The notes under the pieces were generated by a model. It did no database searches and was not told the origin of the DNA. It was given only the letters and a program-made list of their open reading frames with translations. A stretch of 64,000 nucleotides of DNA from Pedobacter jeongneungensis (GTDB lineage: Bacteria; Bacteroidota; Bacteroidia; Sphingobacteriales; Sphingobacteriaceae): contig NZ_AYMG01000028.1 in the NCBI RefSeq assembly GCF_000633455.1, forward strand, positions 220,669 through 284,668. The letters run 5' to 3'. Shown here piece by piece: positions 9,068-17,887 of the stretch; within the stretch, counting starts at the first letter, position 1, and each line of letters begins with the position of its first letter. A program made the position numbers and the translations under genes.

Positions 9068-10231
9068 TTAACGACCTTGCAAATAAACAGAATGCCGTAT
9101 ATAACCCTGTTTATCTTTAAAAACAGCAGTTGGAACATCGATTTTAAAAGTATGATTACCAGCTGTTAAATTACCAAGACTAATTTCCCGTATCGGAATT
9201 ATATCCCCAGGGCACCAGTTGCTCCATGAAGACCATGATGAAGCAGTTTTGGGTGTAAGGCCATAAATACTATTACCCTGAGTATTGTACTGGCGATAAG
9301 GTTCACATGATTTTCCTCCTGGTTTATATGTCAGCTTAAGAACATTATCAAAATAGATATTATGGTCTCTACGGATATATTCTTCTCCTCCAGGGTTGGC
9401 ACCGTGTGCAGAAGTAATAAGGTAAAGCCTGGCGTCGGTAATTGCTGAGGGCAGATTAATGGTATATGTTTTTTTACTACTTCCTATCTGATCTGTATTG
9501 TTTGCTGTAAAGTTATCCAAATCTTTTTCAGTTGCTATCTGGATCATCTGTACGACTGTTGTAGGATCAGCTCCACCAGATTTATTGATGAACTCAACTG
9601 TACCATAAAATGTCTCATTATGTCCGGCACATCCGCTTATTTCTTTTTGGGCTGCATAAGGCACTCCAAACAAATTGAACACGACATAAATATCATAAGT
9701 AGCAAGCACATTTGCATCTCTTAATAAATTGGCAACATTATTTACGCTAAAGAGGTAGGGTGCAATATTTGGCGTTTTGTTCTTATCCATAAATGGCGTA
9801 ATAAAACGGCCTACTTCGATGTGTTTGCCAATATTCTCGCTAAATGCCGAATTTTTGGGAATAAAACTCAGGCCAACAGACCCAATCCTATCATAATTAT
9901 CGCAATATGGTGTAACGCTTACTTTGATATCTAAGCTGTTAGATAATTTAGAAAGATCTGCAACACTTAACTTTTTAACGTATTTGGAGTTCGATATACG
10001 TGTAACCTCTGCAGGCACGGGCCCAGTTACCGTTGCGGCGTAACCATCATAAAATAAAATCTGGTCAAATACCTTAAAGGTATTGGGCGCTGCCGCTGGT
10101 GTATTGGCCAGGCTTAATGCGCCATTCTTAGAAAGTGATATTTGTTCGCTCGAAAGCTGCTCACTTTCATTTCTTTTACATGAGGCAAGTAATAGTATTA
10201 CTGCCGAAAAGATTAACATACTTTTTTTCAT
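9068..10231 (-). CDS. PNGase F-like peptide-N-glycosidase lipoprotein
   Basis: The 387-residue protein starts with a lipoprotein signal peptide (lipidated Cys18 in L-L-A-S-C-K-R). By memory alignment to PNGase F of Elizabethkingia it keeps C-D-N-Y-D-R (Asp114, equivalent to catalytic Asp60), V-G-R-F-I-T-P-F (140-147), G-E-E-Y-I-R-R-D-H-N-I (Glu284, equivalent to Glu206), and N-W-C-P-G-D-I-I-P near 338-346. These span the paired N- and C-terminal N-glycanase domains. PNGase F releases whole N-glycans from asparagine. The position equivalent to Glu118 does not look conserved, so specificity may differ. It lies after the redoxin/copper monooxygenase pair and between the two SusCD modules, with its own 268-base upstream gap. 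Confidence 0.85.
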   Translation of the reverse strand: MKKSMLIFSAVILLLASCKRNESEQLSSEQISLSKNGALSLANTPAAAPNTFKVFDQILFYDGYAATVTGPVPAEVTRISNSKYVKKLSVADLSKLSNSLDIKVSVTPYCDNYDRIGSVGLSFIPKNSAFSENIGKHIEVGRFITPFMDKNKTPNIAPYLFSVNNVANLLRDANVLATYDIYVVFNLFGVPYAAQKEISGCAGHNETFYGTVEFINKSGGADPTTVVQMIQIATEKDLDNFTANNTDQIGSSKKTYTINLPSAITDARLYLITSAHGANPGGEEYIRRDHNIYFDNVLKLTYKPGGKSCEPYRQYNTQGNSIYGLTPKTASSWSSWSNWCPGDIIPIREISLGNLTAGNHTFKIDVPTAVFKDKQGYIRHSVYLQGR

Positions 10232-10499
10232 AGTTGGTAAATTTAGGTTAGAAAATTAGTTCGCATATGTTTTAACAAAACCATAATAACATGATAGCCA
10301 ATACATAAGCATAAACTAAAGTAACAAAAATAAATCAACTTTATAATTTTTTTAAAAAGAAATAAATTCTTAATAAAAATATATTTAAGATCAATTACTC
10401 ATAATTATTTCTGAAAAGAGAAGTTAAAGCCTTTCAGGATGAAAAAGACAGGTTTGATCTAATTATCTCAAACAAATGAATTATGATTGTTTAAGCGGA

Positions 10500-11825
10500 T
10501 CAGGGAGGTGTTTGCATATCTAGTACTTTATTTTCATCCCCATCTTCGTATTTTAAGAATACTAAAAGCATGGTTAACATTTCGTCTGTTGATTTCATGT
10601 CATTAGCTGAAAAAACCATTTTCGGAGGGTTATTTGGATTATTGGGATTGTTTTTTGTGTTGTCATAAGTACCTTCAATGGTTAGAACTGATCCTTTAGG
10701 TACTTTGATCAACTTTTTGAAACGGTAAATTTCCTGCCACCTAAAATCCCATGAAGGAATTGATACCAGCTTGATTGTATCTCCAGCAGCAGTAACGGCA
10801 TAAGATTTAAAGTCTTTACCTAAGAGGTGCATGTGCGGCCAGATATAAAGCAGTGACTGATCTTGTGGCGTTAAGATTTTAAGATTAAATTTTTTCACAG
10901 AATCAGCCTGGATCATAAAATAAGGATCGATCGAGCTCTCGCCTACACCACCAGAACCTAAACTAACTACATTTACTACCCGTTTAACTGGTGTATCTTT
11001 AAAAAAGAAATTAATGCCCGAAATATCTTCTTCATTTTTTGCAACAGGTGCATAATGAATGGTAAGCAAAATAACACCACGCTTTGGCATTACCCAACCT
11101 AAATCAGCAGGATATGATTCGAACGAAGTGCCCGGAATCCATCCCCCATAATAAGTCATATCCTTTTTAAACGGAAGGTACTGATCGTAATTTGTCCTCG
11201 AATCGTCGGTTAGGTTCACGAAATCGGCTGCCTGTTTAGTATCGATATCATCAGCTACAGGGTGTATAGCAAAATTAGCATGATGGATAATTTTTTTATT
11301 GGTAGAAACAAATTCTATAGCAGCTACATTTTTAGCAGAAGCCATTTCGAAAGGGATCTTAAAAACGATAAAACGCTCCTCGTTATCGCCTTTCACCTCA
11401 AATGGTTTGCTAACCTTTACGGTCATATCTGGTTTTCTTACATATTGTGTTCCCGGAATAAGTTGATCTATAACCGCTTCTTTTTCCTTATTTATCCCTT
11501 CTGGTGCATTATTATCTATCCAATTTATAATTGTTTTCTTTTCACGATCACTTAAAGAACGATCATTCGCGAACATGCGGTAATGATTATCGGGTTTCCA
11601 GGGTGGCATAAATCCTGAGGATACCACATCCCTTATAAATGATGTTCTTTTAGCAACATCAGCATAAGTTAATAAAGAAAACGGACCTGCTTCGCCCGGA
11701 CGATGACAAGGTGCACATTTACTGCGGATTATTGGTGCAATGTGCTCATAATAAGTGATTTTTTGACTGTACGAATTCTCAAAAAAACAGCAAAATAAGA
11801 GAACAGTAATGATTTTATTAAGCAT
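10500..11825 (-). CDS. Cytochrome c / copper type II ascorbate-dependent monooxygenase-like protein
   Basis: This 441-residue exported protein has a signal peptide to about residue 21. A cytochrome c heme motif follows (C-A-P-C-H, residues 37-41), with the M-P-P-W-K-P found in related fusions near 73-78. The C-terminal half resembles peptidylglycine/dopamine-type copper monooxygenases. Candidate ligands for the first copper are His181-His182 and His257 in I-H-Y-A-P. For the second they are H-M-H (331-333) plus a late Met in P-P-K-M-V-F. It may carry out hydroxylation in the periplasm or outer membrane, but the substrate is unknown. The start is one base after the stop of the redoxin gene, so the pair is co-translated. 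Confidence 0.82.
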   Translation of the reverse strand: MLNKIITVLLFCCFFENSYSQKITYYEHIAPIIRSKCAPCHRPGEAGPFSLLTYADVAKRTSFIRDVVSSGFMPPWKPDNHYRMFANDRSLSDREKKTIINWIDNNAPEGINKEKEAVIDQLIPGTQYVRKPDMTVKVSKPFEVKGDNEERFIVFKIPFEMASAKNVAAIEFVSTNKKIIHHANFAIHPVADDIDTKQAADFVNLTDDSRTNYDQYLPFKKDMTYYGGWIPGTSFESYPADLGWVMPKRGVILLTIHYAPVAKNEEDISGINFFFKDTPVKRVVNVVSLGSGGVGESSIDPYFMIQADSVKKFNLKILTPQDQSLLYIWPHMHLLGKDFKSYAVTAAGDTIKLVSIPSWDFRWQEIYRFKKLIKVPKGSVLTIEGTYDNTKNNPNNPNNPPKMVFSANDMKSTDEMLTMLLVFLKYEDGDENKVLDMQTPP

Positions 11826-11826
11826 A

Positions 11827-12405
11827 CTAAAGATCGTTAATGAGACAGCCTAAGGGGGCGGTTTCCATGTATTTATAGCTAGTCGTTTTTATTTGATCAA
11901 GGGCATCATCCAAATAATGATCGGTAATCACTTTTCTTTTTACACCAAGTTTTGCTTGCCAGTTATCTATTAACCCTCTATACCTTAGGTTTCCCTTTTC
12001 ATCTATCACAATTGCTTCCGGCGTAACTTTAGCCTTCAGCACTTTTGTTAATGTTTTATTCTTATCTAAATAAATATCAAAGACAGCTTTATAGTCTTCA
12101 GCAAATTGCCTGATATCTGGTAGCGTATAACTTTTCCCGGGCACAACTCCTACAATATTTACCTGAGGATACTTTTTAACTAATTCATTTAATGTAAGCA
12201 TGTAATTTTTGCAGAGAGGGCATTCTGGCGATATAAATATAAATGCAGTATTCGTTTTTAATACAGCCGTTGTTTTACCATTTACATTAACAATATTGCT
12301 AGTTTTAATTTGCTCCCAAAGCAATTTATTGGGTAAGGCAACCTGTCCGAAAGAACTTGTTTGAGCACAAAAAACTATTAAAACTAAGGTTATAAGTAAT
12401 TTCAT
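11827..12405 (-). CDS. Exported redoxin/TlpA-like thioredoxin-fold protein
   Basis: The 192-residue protein has a signal peptide (to about residue 21) and a thioredoxin-fold core. The active-site motif is C-P-L-C (Cys62, Cys65), followed by V-T-P-E-A-I-V-I-D (cis-Pro loop) and a Y-R-G-L-I-D-N segment typical of redoxins that accompany copper monooxygenases. A further Cys lies near the C-terminus (P-L-G-C-L). It may supply reductant to, or help assemble, the heme/copper partner encoded one base downstream; this is inferred from context. It follows susD after a 59-base gap containing a strong terminator-like hairpin. Confidence 0.8.
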   Translation of the reverse strand: MKLLITLVLIVFCAQTSSFGQVALPNKLLWEQIKTSNIVNVNGKTTAVLKTNTAFIFISPECPLCKNYMLTLNELVKKYPQVNIVGVVPGKSYTLPDIRQFAEDYKAVFDIYLDKNKTLTKVLKAKVTPEAIVIDEKGNLRYRGLIDNWQAKLGVKRKVITDHYLDDALDQIKTTSYKYMETAPLGCLINDL

Positions 12406-12409
12406 AATA

Positions 12410-12442
12410 CAAAAAGAACTCCTAAATTACATTAGGAGTTCT
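12410..12442 (-). terminator. Intrinsic terminator/attenuator after susD
   Basis: A perfect 11-bp stem (AGAACTCCTAA / TTAGGAGTTCT, 6-base loop) is followed on the minus strand by TTTTT. It lies between the susD stop (12465) and the redoxin start (12405), so downstream genes need read-through or their own promoter. Confidence 0.75.
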
Positions 12443-12464
12443 GTTAATTTATATAAATATATTT

Positions 12465-14183
12465 TTATTTTTTGTCCCACCAAACTCTGCCGGTGATATC
12501 ACTTGGTCCTTGACCGAAATCAGGATCAGCCTGCATTAATTTGTAAGCATCAACAATATTCTGGTAGTTTAAATTGGTTGGTGCAGGGAATGGCAAACTT
12601 GCTCTTCTTGGAATAACCTGTTCTGTTCCACTAGCCATTATTTTCTCTAACTTAAGTACAGTAGTTGAATTAGGCATGCCTGTTCTTTTATAAATAGCCC
12701 ACGCTTCGTTAGGCTGCTTAAAGAAGTTTAAATAAGCTTGCCCGATAATTTGATCTAAGCCTTTGCTCGCATCATATTTGATGTCTGCCTTAGCCATATA
12801 ATTAGAAATCTCAGCAGGGCTTACAGCAACGTAGCTTAATGCGCCTGTTCTATCTACAATTTGAGCTTTATTCGCCAGGTCATCGTAAAAAGATATTGAT
12901 GCGGTTACACCTTTGTTATACCAGTCTTCTGCAGACTCTGTAGTTACATTTCTTGCAGCTAATTCTGCCCTCATAAAACAAACATCAGCATAGGTAATTA
13001 TTGGAAACGCATTCATCCCCTTCCCTCCATTTTCACCTGCGGCAAACAATCTTGGCTGAATAAACGATAAAGAATCCATGGTCTGGTTAACCGTTTGATT
13101 GGTAGCATTAACAACAGAAATACTAATATTATTAAAGAAGTTTGCAAATGCAGGACTAGATGAAGCATCAGGACTAGATGGAACACCATAAAATCTTCTC
13201 GTATCAAATACAGAACTGGCAGCTATTTTATTCTGCGCCTTTGCAAGGTCAAAATTAGCTCTGGTAAATGAATTCTCTTGATAAAATAATCGAATACGAG
13301 GATCTGAATTGGTATACATAAAATCTACCACTTGCTTTGGTGCCCTTAAACCTCCTGCAGACCAATCGCCTCCATCAGCATAAGTTGCATTGGCTCTAAA
13401 TACCCAACCATCGGCGGCACTGTTAATTAAACCCCCTGGAGCAGCAAGAATCTCCAAAACTTTAGTTTTCATTTTAGCTGGATCTCTTTTCATTAATCGC
13501 ATAGCCATACGTAAGCGCGCTGAATTAGCTACTTTAATCCAGTTGGCAACCGCACCTTGGTAAAAAAGATCGTTTTCGGCCAACGAGGTTTGCGCAACGG
13601 GCTGGGATGTGCTTAAAATCGTTACCGAATTTTTTAATTGTGTATCTAATATTTCAAACAGTGATTCCTGAGTATTGTATTTCGGTGTTTCTGTACCGCC
13701 ATACCTTAACATAAATGCTTCGGTGTAAGCTAAACTTCCAGTTACATCAGAAACATAAAAAGCATAGTAAGCCTTAACTATACGGGCTATTTCTACCTGA
13801 TATATTCTTTTTGCCTGTTCTTCAGCAGGTAATTTTTTAATCAACTGCTCCATATCTGTTAGATTACCACCAACTTTGGGATAAAAATTATTATACCTAA
13901 CATTTCTGAAGTTTGCAGCATCTGATATAAATGTGACACTATTTCCGTTTAGGGGTGTTACCATTTGCATCCACGGCATAATGGCTCTAAAATTATCATA
14001 ATAGTATTCGAACCGATCGCCATGCATATTTAGGATCGAATTCATGAATTGCTGTTGAGGCGTTATTAAATCTATAATTTGTGGATTGGTATTCAGTTCT
14101 ACAAATTGATCTTTTTTACATGATGATATAGAAAACCCGATTAACACAGTTAGCATCAGGGCTATTTTATTTGTCGTTTTCAT
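12465..14183 (-). CDS. SusD/RagB-like outer membrane lipoprotein
   Basis: This 572-residue lipoprotein has its lipidated Cys at residue 22 (S-I-S-S-C-K-K), followed by V-E-L-N-T-N-P. Internal blocks such as S-A-R-L-R-M-A-M-R-L and I-I-T-Y-A-D-V-C-F-M-R-A-E-L are those of the SusD-like 2 group. It should be the surface binding partner of the SusC encoded 26 bases upstream. It is only distantly similar to the SusD at 2470-4104, so the two systems probably take different ligands. The genes downstream (redoxin, copper monooxygenase, PNGase-like) are unusual company for a SusD and point to a modified protein or glycoprotein target. Confidence 0.92.
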   Translation of the reverse strand: MKTTNKIALMLTVLIGFSISSCKKDQFVELNTNPQIIDLITPQQQFMNSILNMHGDRFEYYYDNFRAIMPWMQMVTPLNGNSVTFISDAANFRNVRYNNFYPKVGGNLTDMEQLIKKLPAEEQAKRIYQVEIARIVKAYYAFYVSDVTGSLAYTEAFMLRYGGTETPKYNTQESLFEILDTQLKNSVTILSTSQPVAQTSLAENDLFYQGAVANWIKVANSARLRMAMRLMKRDPAKMKTKVLEILAAPGGLINSAADGWVFRANATYADGGDWSAGGLRAPKQVVDFMYTNSDPRIRLFYQENSFTRANFDLAKAQNKIAASSVFDTRRFYGVPSSPDASSSPAFANFFNNISISVVNATNQTVNQTMDSLSFIQPRLFAAGENGGKGMNAFPIITYADVCFMRAELAARNVTTESAEDWYNKGVTASISFYDDLANKAQIVDRTGALSYVAVSPAEISNYMAKADIKYDASKGLDQIIGQAYLNFFKQPNEAWAIYKRTGMPNSTTVLKLEKIMASGTEQVIPRRASLPFPAPTNLNYQNIVDAYKLMQADPDFGQGPSDITGRVWWDKK

Positions 14184-14209
14184 TTTTATTTTCTTTAAAT
14201 GTTAATCCC

Positions 14210-17200
14210 TTATAATGCTGCCCTTACCGAAAAAGCAAATGTACGTACATACGGCATACCACCATATTCGGCAAATGAACCAGCGCTATTACTAAATAAA
14301 CCTTCAGGATTTAAATGATCGGGTAAACTATTATAGATGTAAAATAAATTTCTTGCAGTTACACCAAAATTAACCTGTTTGAAGTTAATTTTATCAGTGA
14401 ACTTTTTAGGGAGTGTGTAACCTAAAGAAACTTCTCTTAAAGCTACCCAGCTATTTTCGAAAGTTGAGTATTCTCTAATACCAGTAGACCACTGTGTTAA
14501 CCTGGCGTAGTAAATCCTTGCGCTTACCGGTTGTATTAGGCCTTTATCAACTGCTTGCTGAAAAGTTAGTCCAGTTACATTAACGTTGTTTAATATGGTT
14601 CCTTTAGCAAACACACCTTCAGGAATGATACCATCATTGGCAATTACTGCTCCGGAAGCATCTTTTCTTGGTAAACCACCAAAATCTGCTGAGCGGCCAA
14701 ATAATGTACTTTCGAATGCGCCAAAGTTAGTTCCATATTGATGAGTACCAGAAGCCAATAATCCACCCACTTTAGCATCAATCTGGAAACCTAAATTAAA
14801 ATTCTTAAAACGGATATTATTGATAGAACTTGCATTAAATTTCTCCATCATACTACCCAAGTTTTTATTACCCTGTCCAGCATCACTACTTCTAAAATAA
14901 CTACCATTGGCTTTTAGTAATTTTTGACCATTGTTAGGATCATCAATGTTATTGCCCTGTGCATCGGTAGCCTGGTAAGTTGCATAGCCATATCCTGTAT
15001 AAATACTTCCATATTCCTGACCTGCAACAGCAACCGATGTCATATCAGCACCAAAAGCATAACCAAGTGTATATGAATCAACACCAGGAGCCAGAGAGAT
15101 AATTTTATTCCTGTTTCTTGCAAAGTTTATTGAAGATGTCCATTCAAGGTTTCTAGTCTTGATAGGAGTTCCGGTTAACATGATCTCAATACCTTTGTTT
15201 TGAATGTTACCTGCGCCTAATATTCTTCTTTGTACACCTGTTTCTGGTGGTACATCCAATGAAAGAATTTGCTGGGTTGTGTTCTTTTTGTAAAATGAGA
15301 AATCAATACCTAAACGGTCTTTAAAGAACCTCAATTCAGTTCCTATTTCAAATTCTTTTGATAATTCGTTCTTAAGATTATTATTTCCTAACACATATTC
15401 TTCAAAACCATAACGAGGGATCTGCTTTCCGTTCTCATCAGTGTAAGTTCCTAAAAATTTATACTTGCCAGTACTTGTTTTATAAGGTGTGGTTCCCATA
15501 CCGGTGTAACCAAAGTTTGCTCTTAATTTACCATAAGACAGAAAATCAAATCCTGGTTTATTTTTTAATGATTCGGAAAATACGTAAGCTAAACCAAAAG
15601 AAGGATAAATATATCCATAATCGCCATGACCATCAGGATAAGTTAAAGTAGATGACCAATCTTTTCTAACACTAAAGTTTAATGTTAGCATATTTTTATA
15701 GGTTAAATCGCCATAAGTATATATTGCATCAGTTCTTTGACTACCATCTAAACTTATATCGGTAATCGGATTATTTACAGAATTGCCAATATAAAATTCT
15801 CCTGGATCTTTCAAACCACCATCTGTTCTCGTTTTGGTATAGTTGTTACCAAAATCCTTTGCTGTTTCGGCTCCAACACTCATATTAAAATCAAAGTCTG
15901 CGCCAAATTTCTTATTCCCGTTTAATAAAAACTGGAATCTGGTACTTTTTTGACTTGCTTGAACAAGAGCATATTCTCCACCGCTGAAACCAACACCTGT
16001 ACCAATGTTTTTTGTTTCACCGTTAGTATTAACCTGATTTATATTTCCTCTTACCAAAGCATTTAACCAAGGTGTAATGTTAGCTTTAACATCCACATTC
16101 CCCCTGAAAACATTTTCGCGTTGTTTGACATTTTTTTCATTAATACCAAACCATAAACCGGCTAAGCCATAAGCATCTTCATTTGCTGAAAGTACGCCTC
16201 CATTAACCGGATCAATATATTTGTTCTTCCAATAGTTGGTATCATAGCTTCTAGGATTTCCATATACCAATGCAAATAATGGATTATCACCATTACTCTG
16301 ATTAATAGGATTAAAGCTATTGCTAATAGTATAATTTACGCCTGCGTTAATTTCGAAGATTTTACCAAATTTACGCGATCCTCTAAAATCAATCGCATCA
16401 CGATCGAATTTATTGTTTGGAAGAATACCTGTGCTGTATAACTTTGAATAAGATAACCTGAATGTTCCATTTTCATCTCCACCCTGAAATGCCAAATTTG
16501 AATTGCTATAGTTACCTAATTTATAAGCATCCAACAGGTTATTCGGCTGAGCATTCCAATTGATCATTCTGCCATCTATATCTTTAACCAGGCTACCATC
16601 AAAACGAGGTCCAAAACTCCAAAAATAATTGGCTGCATCAACAGCAGGGATACCAGAGGCATCTTTAGTAAAAGTTGGATTAATACCTGCACCAAATTCA
16701 TTCTGTAAATCCATTGTTCTGTAAGCTTGTTCAATGGTTTGAGTATGTGAGAATGAAATACCTAAACCCTGGCCGCCTTTACCTTTTTTAGAGGTAATTA
16801 AGAGCACTCCGTTTTGAGCCCTTGAGCCATAAAGTGAACTTGCCGCAGCACCTTTTAAAACAGTGATACTTTCATAATCATCCGCGTTAAGATTTTTCAT
16901 AATATTACCAAAATCCTGAGGTGAGTTACCATAAGAATCAGCACCTGTAACGCCAGGCTGAATAAGAACCCCATCAATAACAACCAAAGGCTGTGTATTT
17001 GGACTTAAAGATGAGTTACCTCTGATTCTGATCCTAGAAGATGACTGCGGACCTCCAGAACCCTGATTGATCATCACACCGGCAACTTTACCTTGTAAAG
17101 CATTTACAATATTCTGTTCATTTGCGCGAACAAGGTCGTCTCCTTTAACTTCCTGGATAGAATAGCTTAATTTTCTGGCTTCTTTTTTTACACCAAAACC

Positions 17201-17524
17201 TGTGGTTACCGTAACCTCTTCCAATGCTTTGGAATCTTCTTTTAAAGAAATATTGAAATTTTTGTTGTTACCAACCGGCATTTCTTGACGCAAGAAACCA
17301 ACGGCAGAGAAAACAAGTGTTTCGTTACTGGAAGCGCTGATGCTAAATTTACCATTTCCATCAGTTTGTGTGGCTTTTTGAGTGCCCTTTACAGAAACGT
17401 TCGCTCCAGGCAGCGGCCCTGACGAATCCTTTACGGTTCCTGTAATAATAGTTTGTGCATGAGCTGCAATTGCAAAAAACGTAAGCAAAAGCATACTCAA
17501 ACATTTAAAGTACATTTTCTTCAT
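14210..17524 (-). CDS. SusC/RagA family TonB-linked outer membrane transporter
   Basis: This 1104-residue protein has a signal peptide ending A-H-A-Q. A carboxypeptidase-regulatory-like domain follows (I-T-G-T-V-K ... G-P-L-P-G-A-N-V), then the TonB plug (V-L-K-G-A-A-A-S-S-L-Y-G-S-R-A-Q-N-G-V) and a long barrel ending F-A-F-S-V-R-A-A-L. It is the import pore for the adjacent SusD. The first hundred residues are closely similar to the SusC at 4125-7580, whereas the SusD partners differ more, consistent with duplication and divergence. It is the first gene of its transcription unit, with about 360 bases of noncoding DNA upstream. Confidence 0.96.
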   Translation of the reverse strand: MKKMYFKCLSMLLLTFFAIAAHAQTIITGTVKDSSGPLPGANVSVKGTQKATQTDGNGKFSISASSNETLVFSAVGFLRQEMPVGNNKNFNISLKEDSKALEEVTVTTGFGVKKEARKLSYSIQEVKGDDLVRANEQNIVNALQGKVAGVMINQGSGGPQSSSRIRIRGNSSLSPNTQPLVVIDGVLIQPGVTGADSYGNSPQDFGNIMKNLNADDYESITVLKGAAASSLYGSRAQNGVLLITSKKGKGGQGLGISFSHTQTIEQAYRTMDLQNEFGAGINPTFTKDASGIPAVDAANYFWSFGPRFDGSLVKDIDGRMINWNAQPNNLLDAYKLGNYSNSNLAFQGGDENGTFRLSYSKLYSTGILPNNKFDRDAIDFRGSRKFGKIFEINAGVNYTISNSFNPINQSNGDNPLFALVYGNPRSYDTNYWKNKYIDPVNGGVLSANEDAYGLAGLWFGINEKNVKQRENVFRGNVDVKANITPWLNALVRGNINQVNTNGETKNIGTGVGFSGGEYALVQASQKSTRFQFLLNGNKKFGADFDFNMSVGAETAKDFGNNYTKTRTDGGLKDPGEFYIGNSVNNPITDISLDGSQRTDAIYTYGDLTYKNMLTLNFSVRKDWSSTLTYPDGHGDYGYIYPSFGLAYVFSESLKNKPGFDFLSYGKLRANFGYTGMGTTPYKTSTGKYKFLGTYTDENGKQIPRYGFEEYVLGNNNLKNELSKEFEIGTELRFFKDRLGIDFSFYKKNTTQQILSLDVPPETGVQRRILGAGNIQNKGIEIMLTGTPIKTRNLEWTSSINFARNRNKIISLAPGVDSYTLGYAFGADMTSVAVAGQEYGSIYTGYGYATYQATDAQGNNIDDPNNGQKLLKANGSYFRSSDAGQGNKNLGSMMEKFNASSINNIRFKNFNLGFQIDAKVGGLLASGTHQYGTNFGAFESTLFGRSADFGGLPRKDASGAVIANDGIIPEGVFAKGTILNNVNVTGLTFQQAVDKGLIQPVSARIYYARLTQWSTGIREYSTFENSWVALREVSLGYTLPKKFTDKINFKQVNFGVTARNLFYIYNSLPDHLNPEGLFSNSAGSFAEYGGMPYVRTFAFSVRAAL

Positions 17525-17887
17525 GTTTGAAATATTAGTTAAATAAATTGTTTGGGTTTGTTGGTTTTTGGATTTTCTGATTTTGGACGATTTAAGATTT
17601 ATATAATAAAATTAGACACCATAAATGACCTCCGATTTATTTTACTAAATCGATTTAAAATGCAACTAAGTCATTTAAAGGCATATCTGTTTACAGCTAC
17701 GCTATAATACCTGATGATTGTATTGGATGATTGGCTTCATAAATTATAGGGGTTTGATTAGTTATAACAAACTTAATAAAAAAACACAAAACCACACTAT
17801 TCTTTTTAATTTTTTTAAAAAGGTGATTTTGGCATAAAAAAGGCCTGCATAAGCAAGCCTTTTTTAAATATTTTATGAACGGATTGA
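17525..17887. other. Intergenic region upstream of susC: dyad and terminator
   Basis: This 363-base gap holds the control region of susC. A 7-bp dyad (CGATTTA, 6 bases, TAAATCG at 17633-17652) is a possible operator. At its far end lies the terminator of lepB. No TAnnTTTG promoter was found on the minus strand, and no convincing gene. Confidence 0.4.
17835..17868. terminator. Terminator of lepB (bidirectional in form)
   Basis: A GC stem (GGC..GC / GC..GCC) is flanked by an A-run on one side and a T-run on the other, about 20 bases after the lepB stop, so it could act on either strand. Confidence 0.65.
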
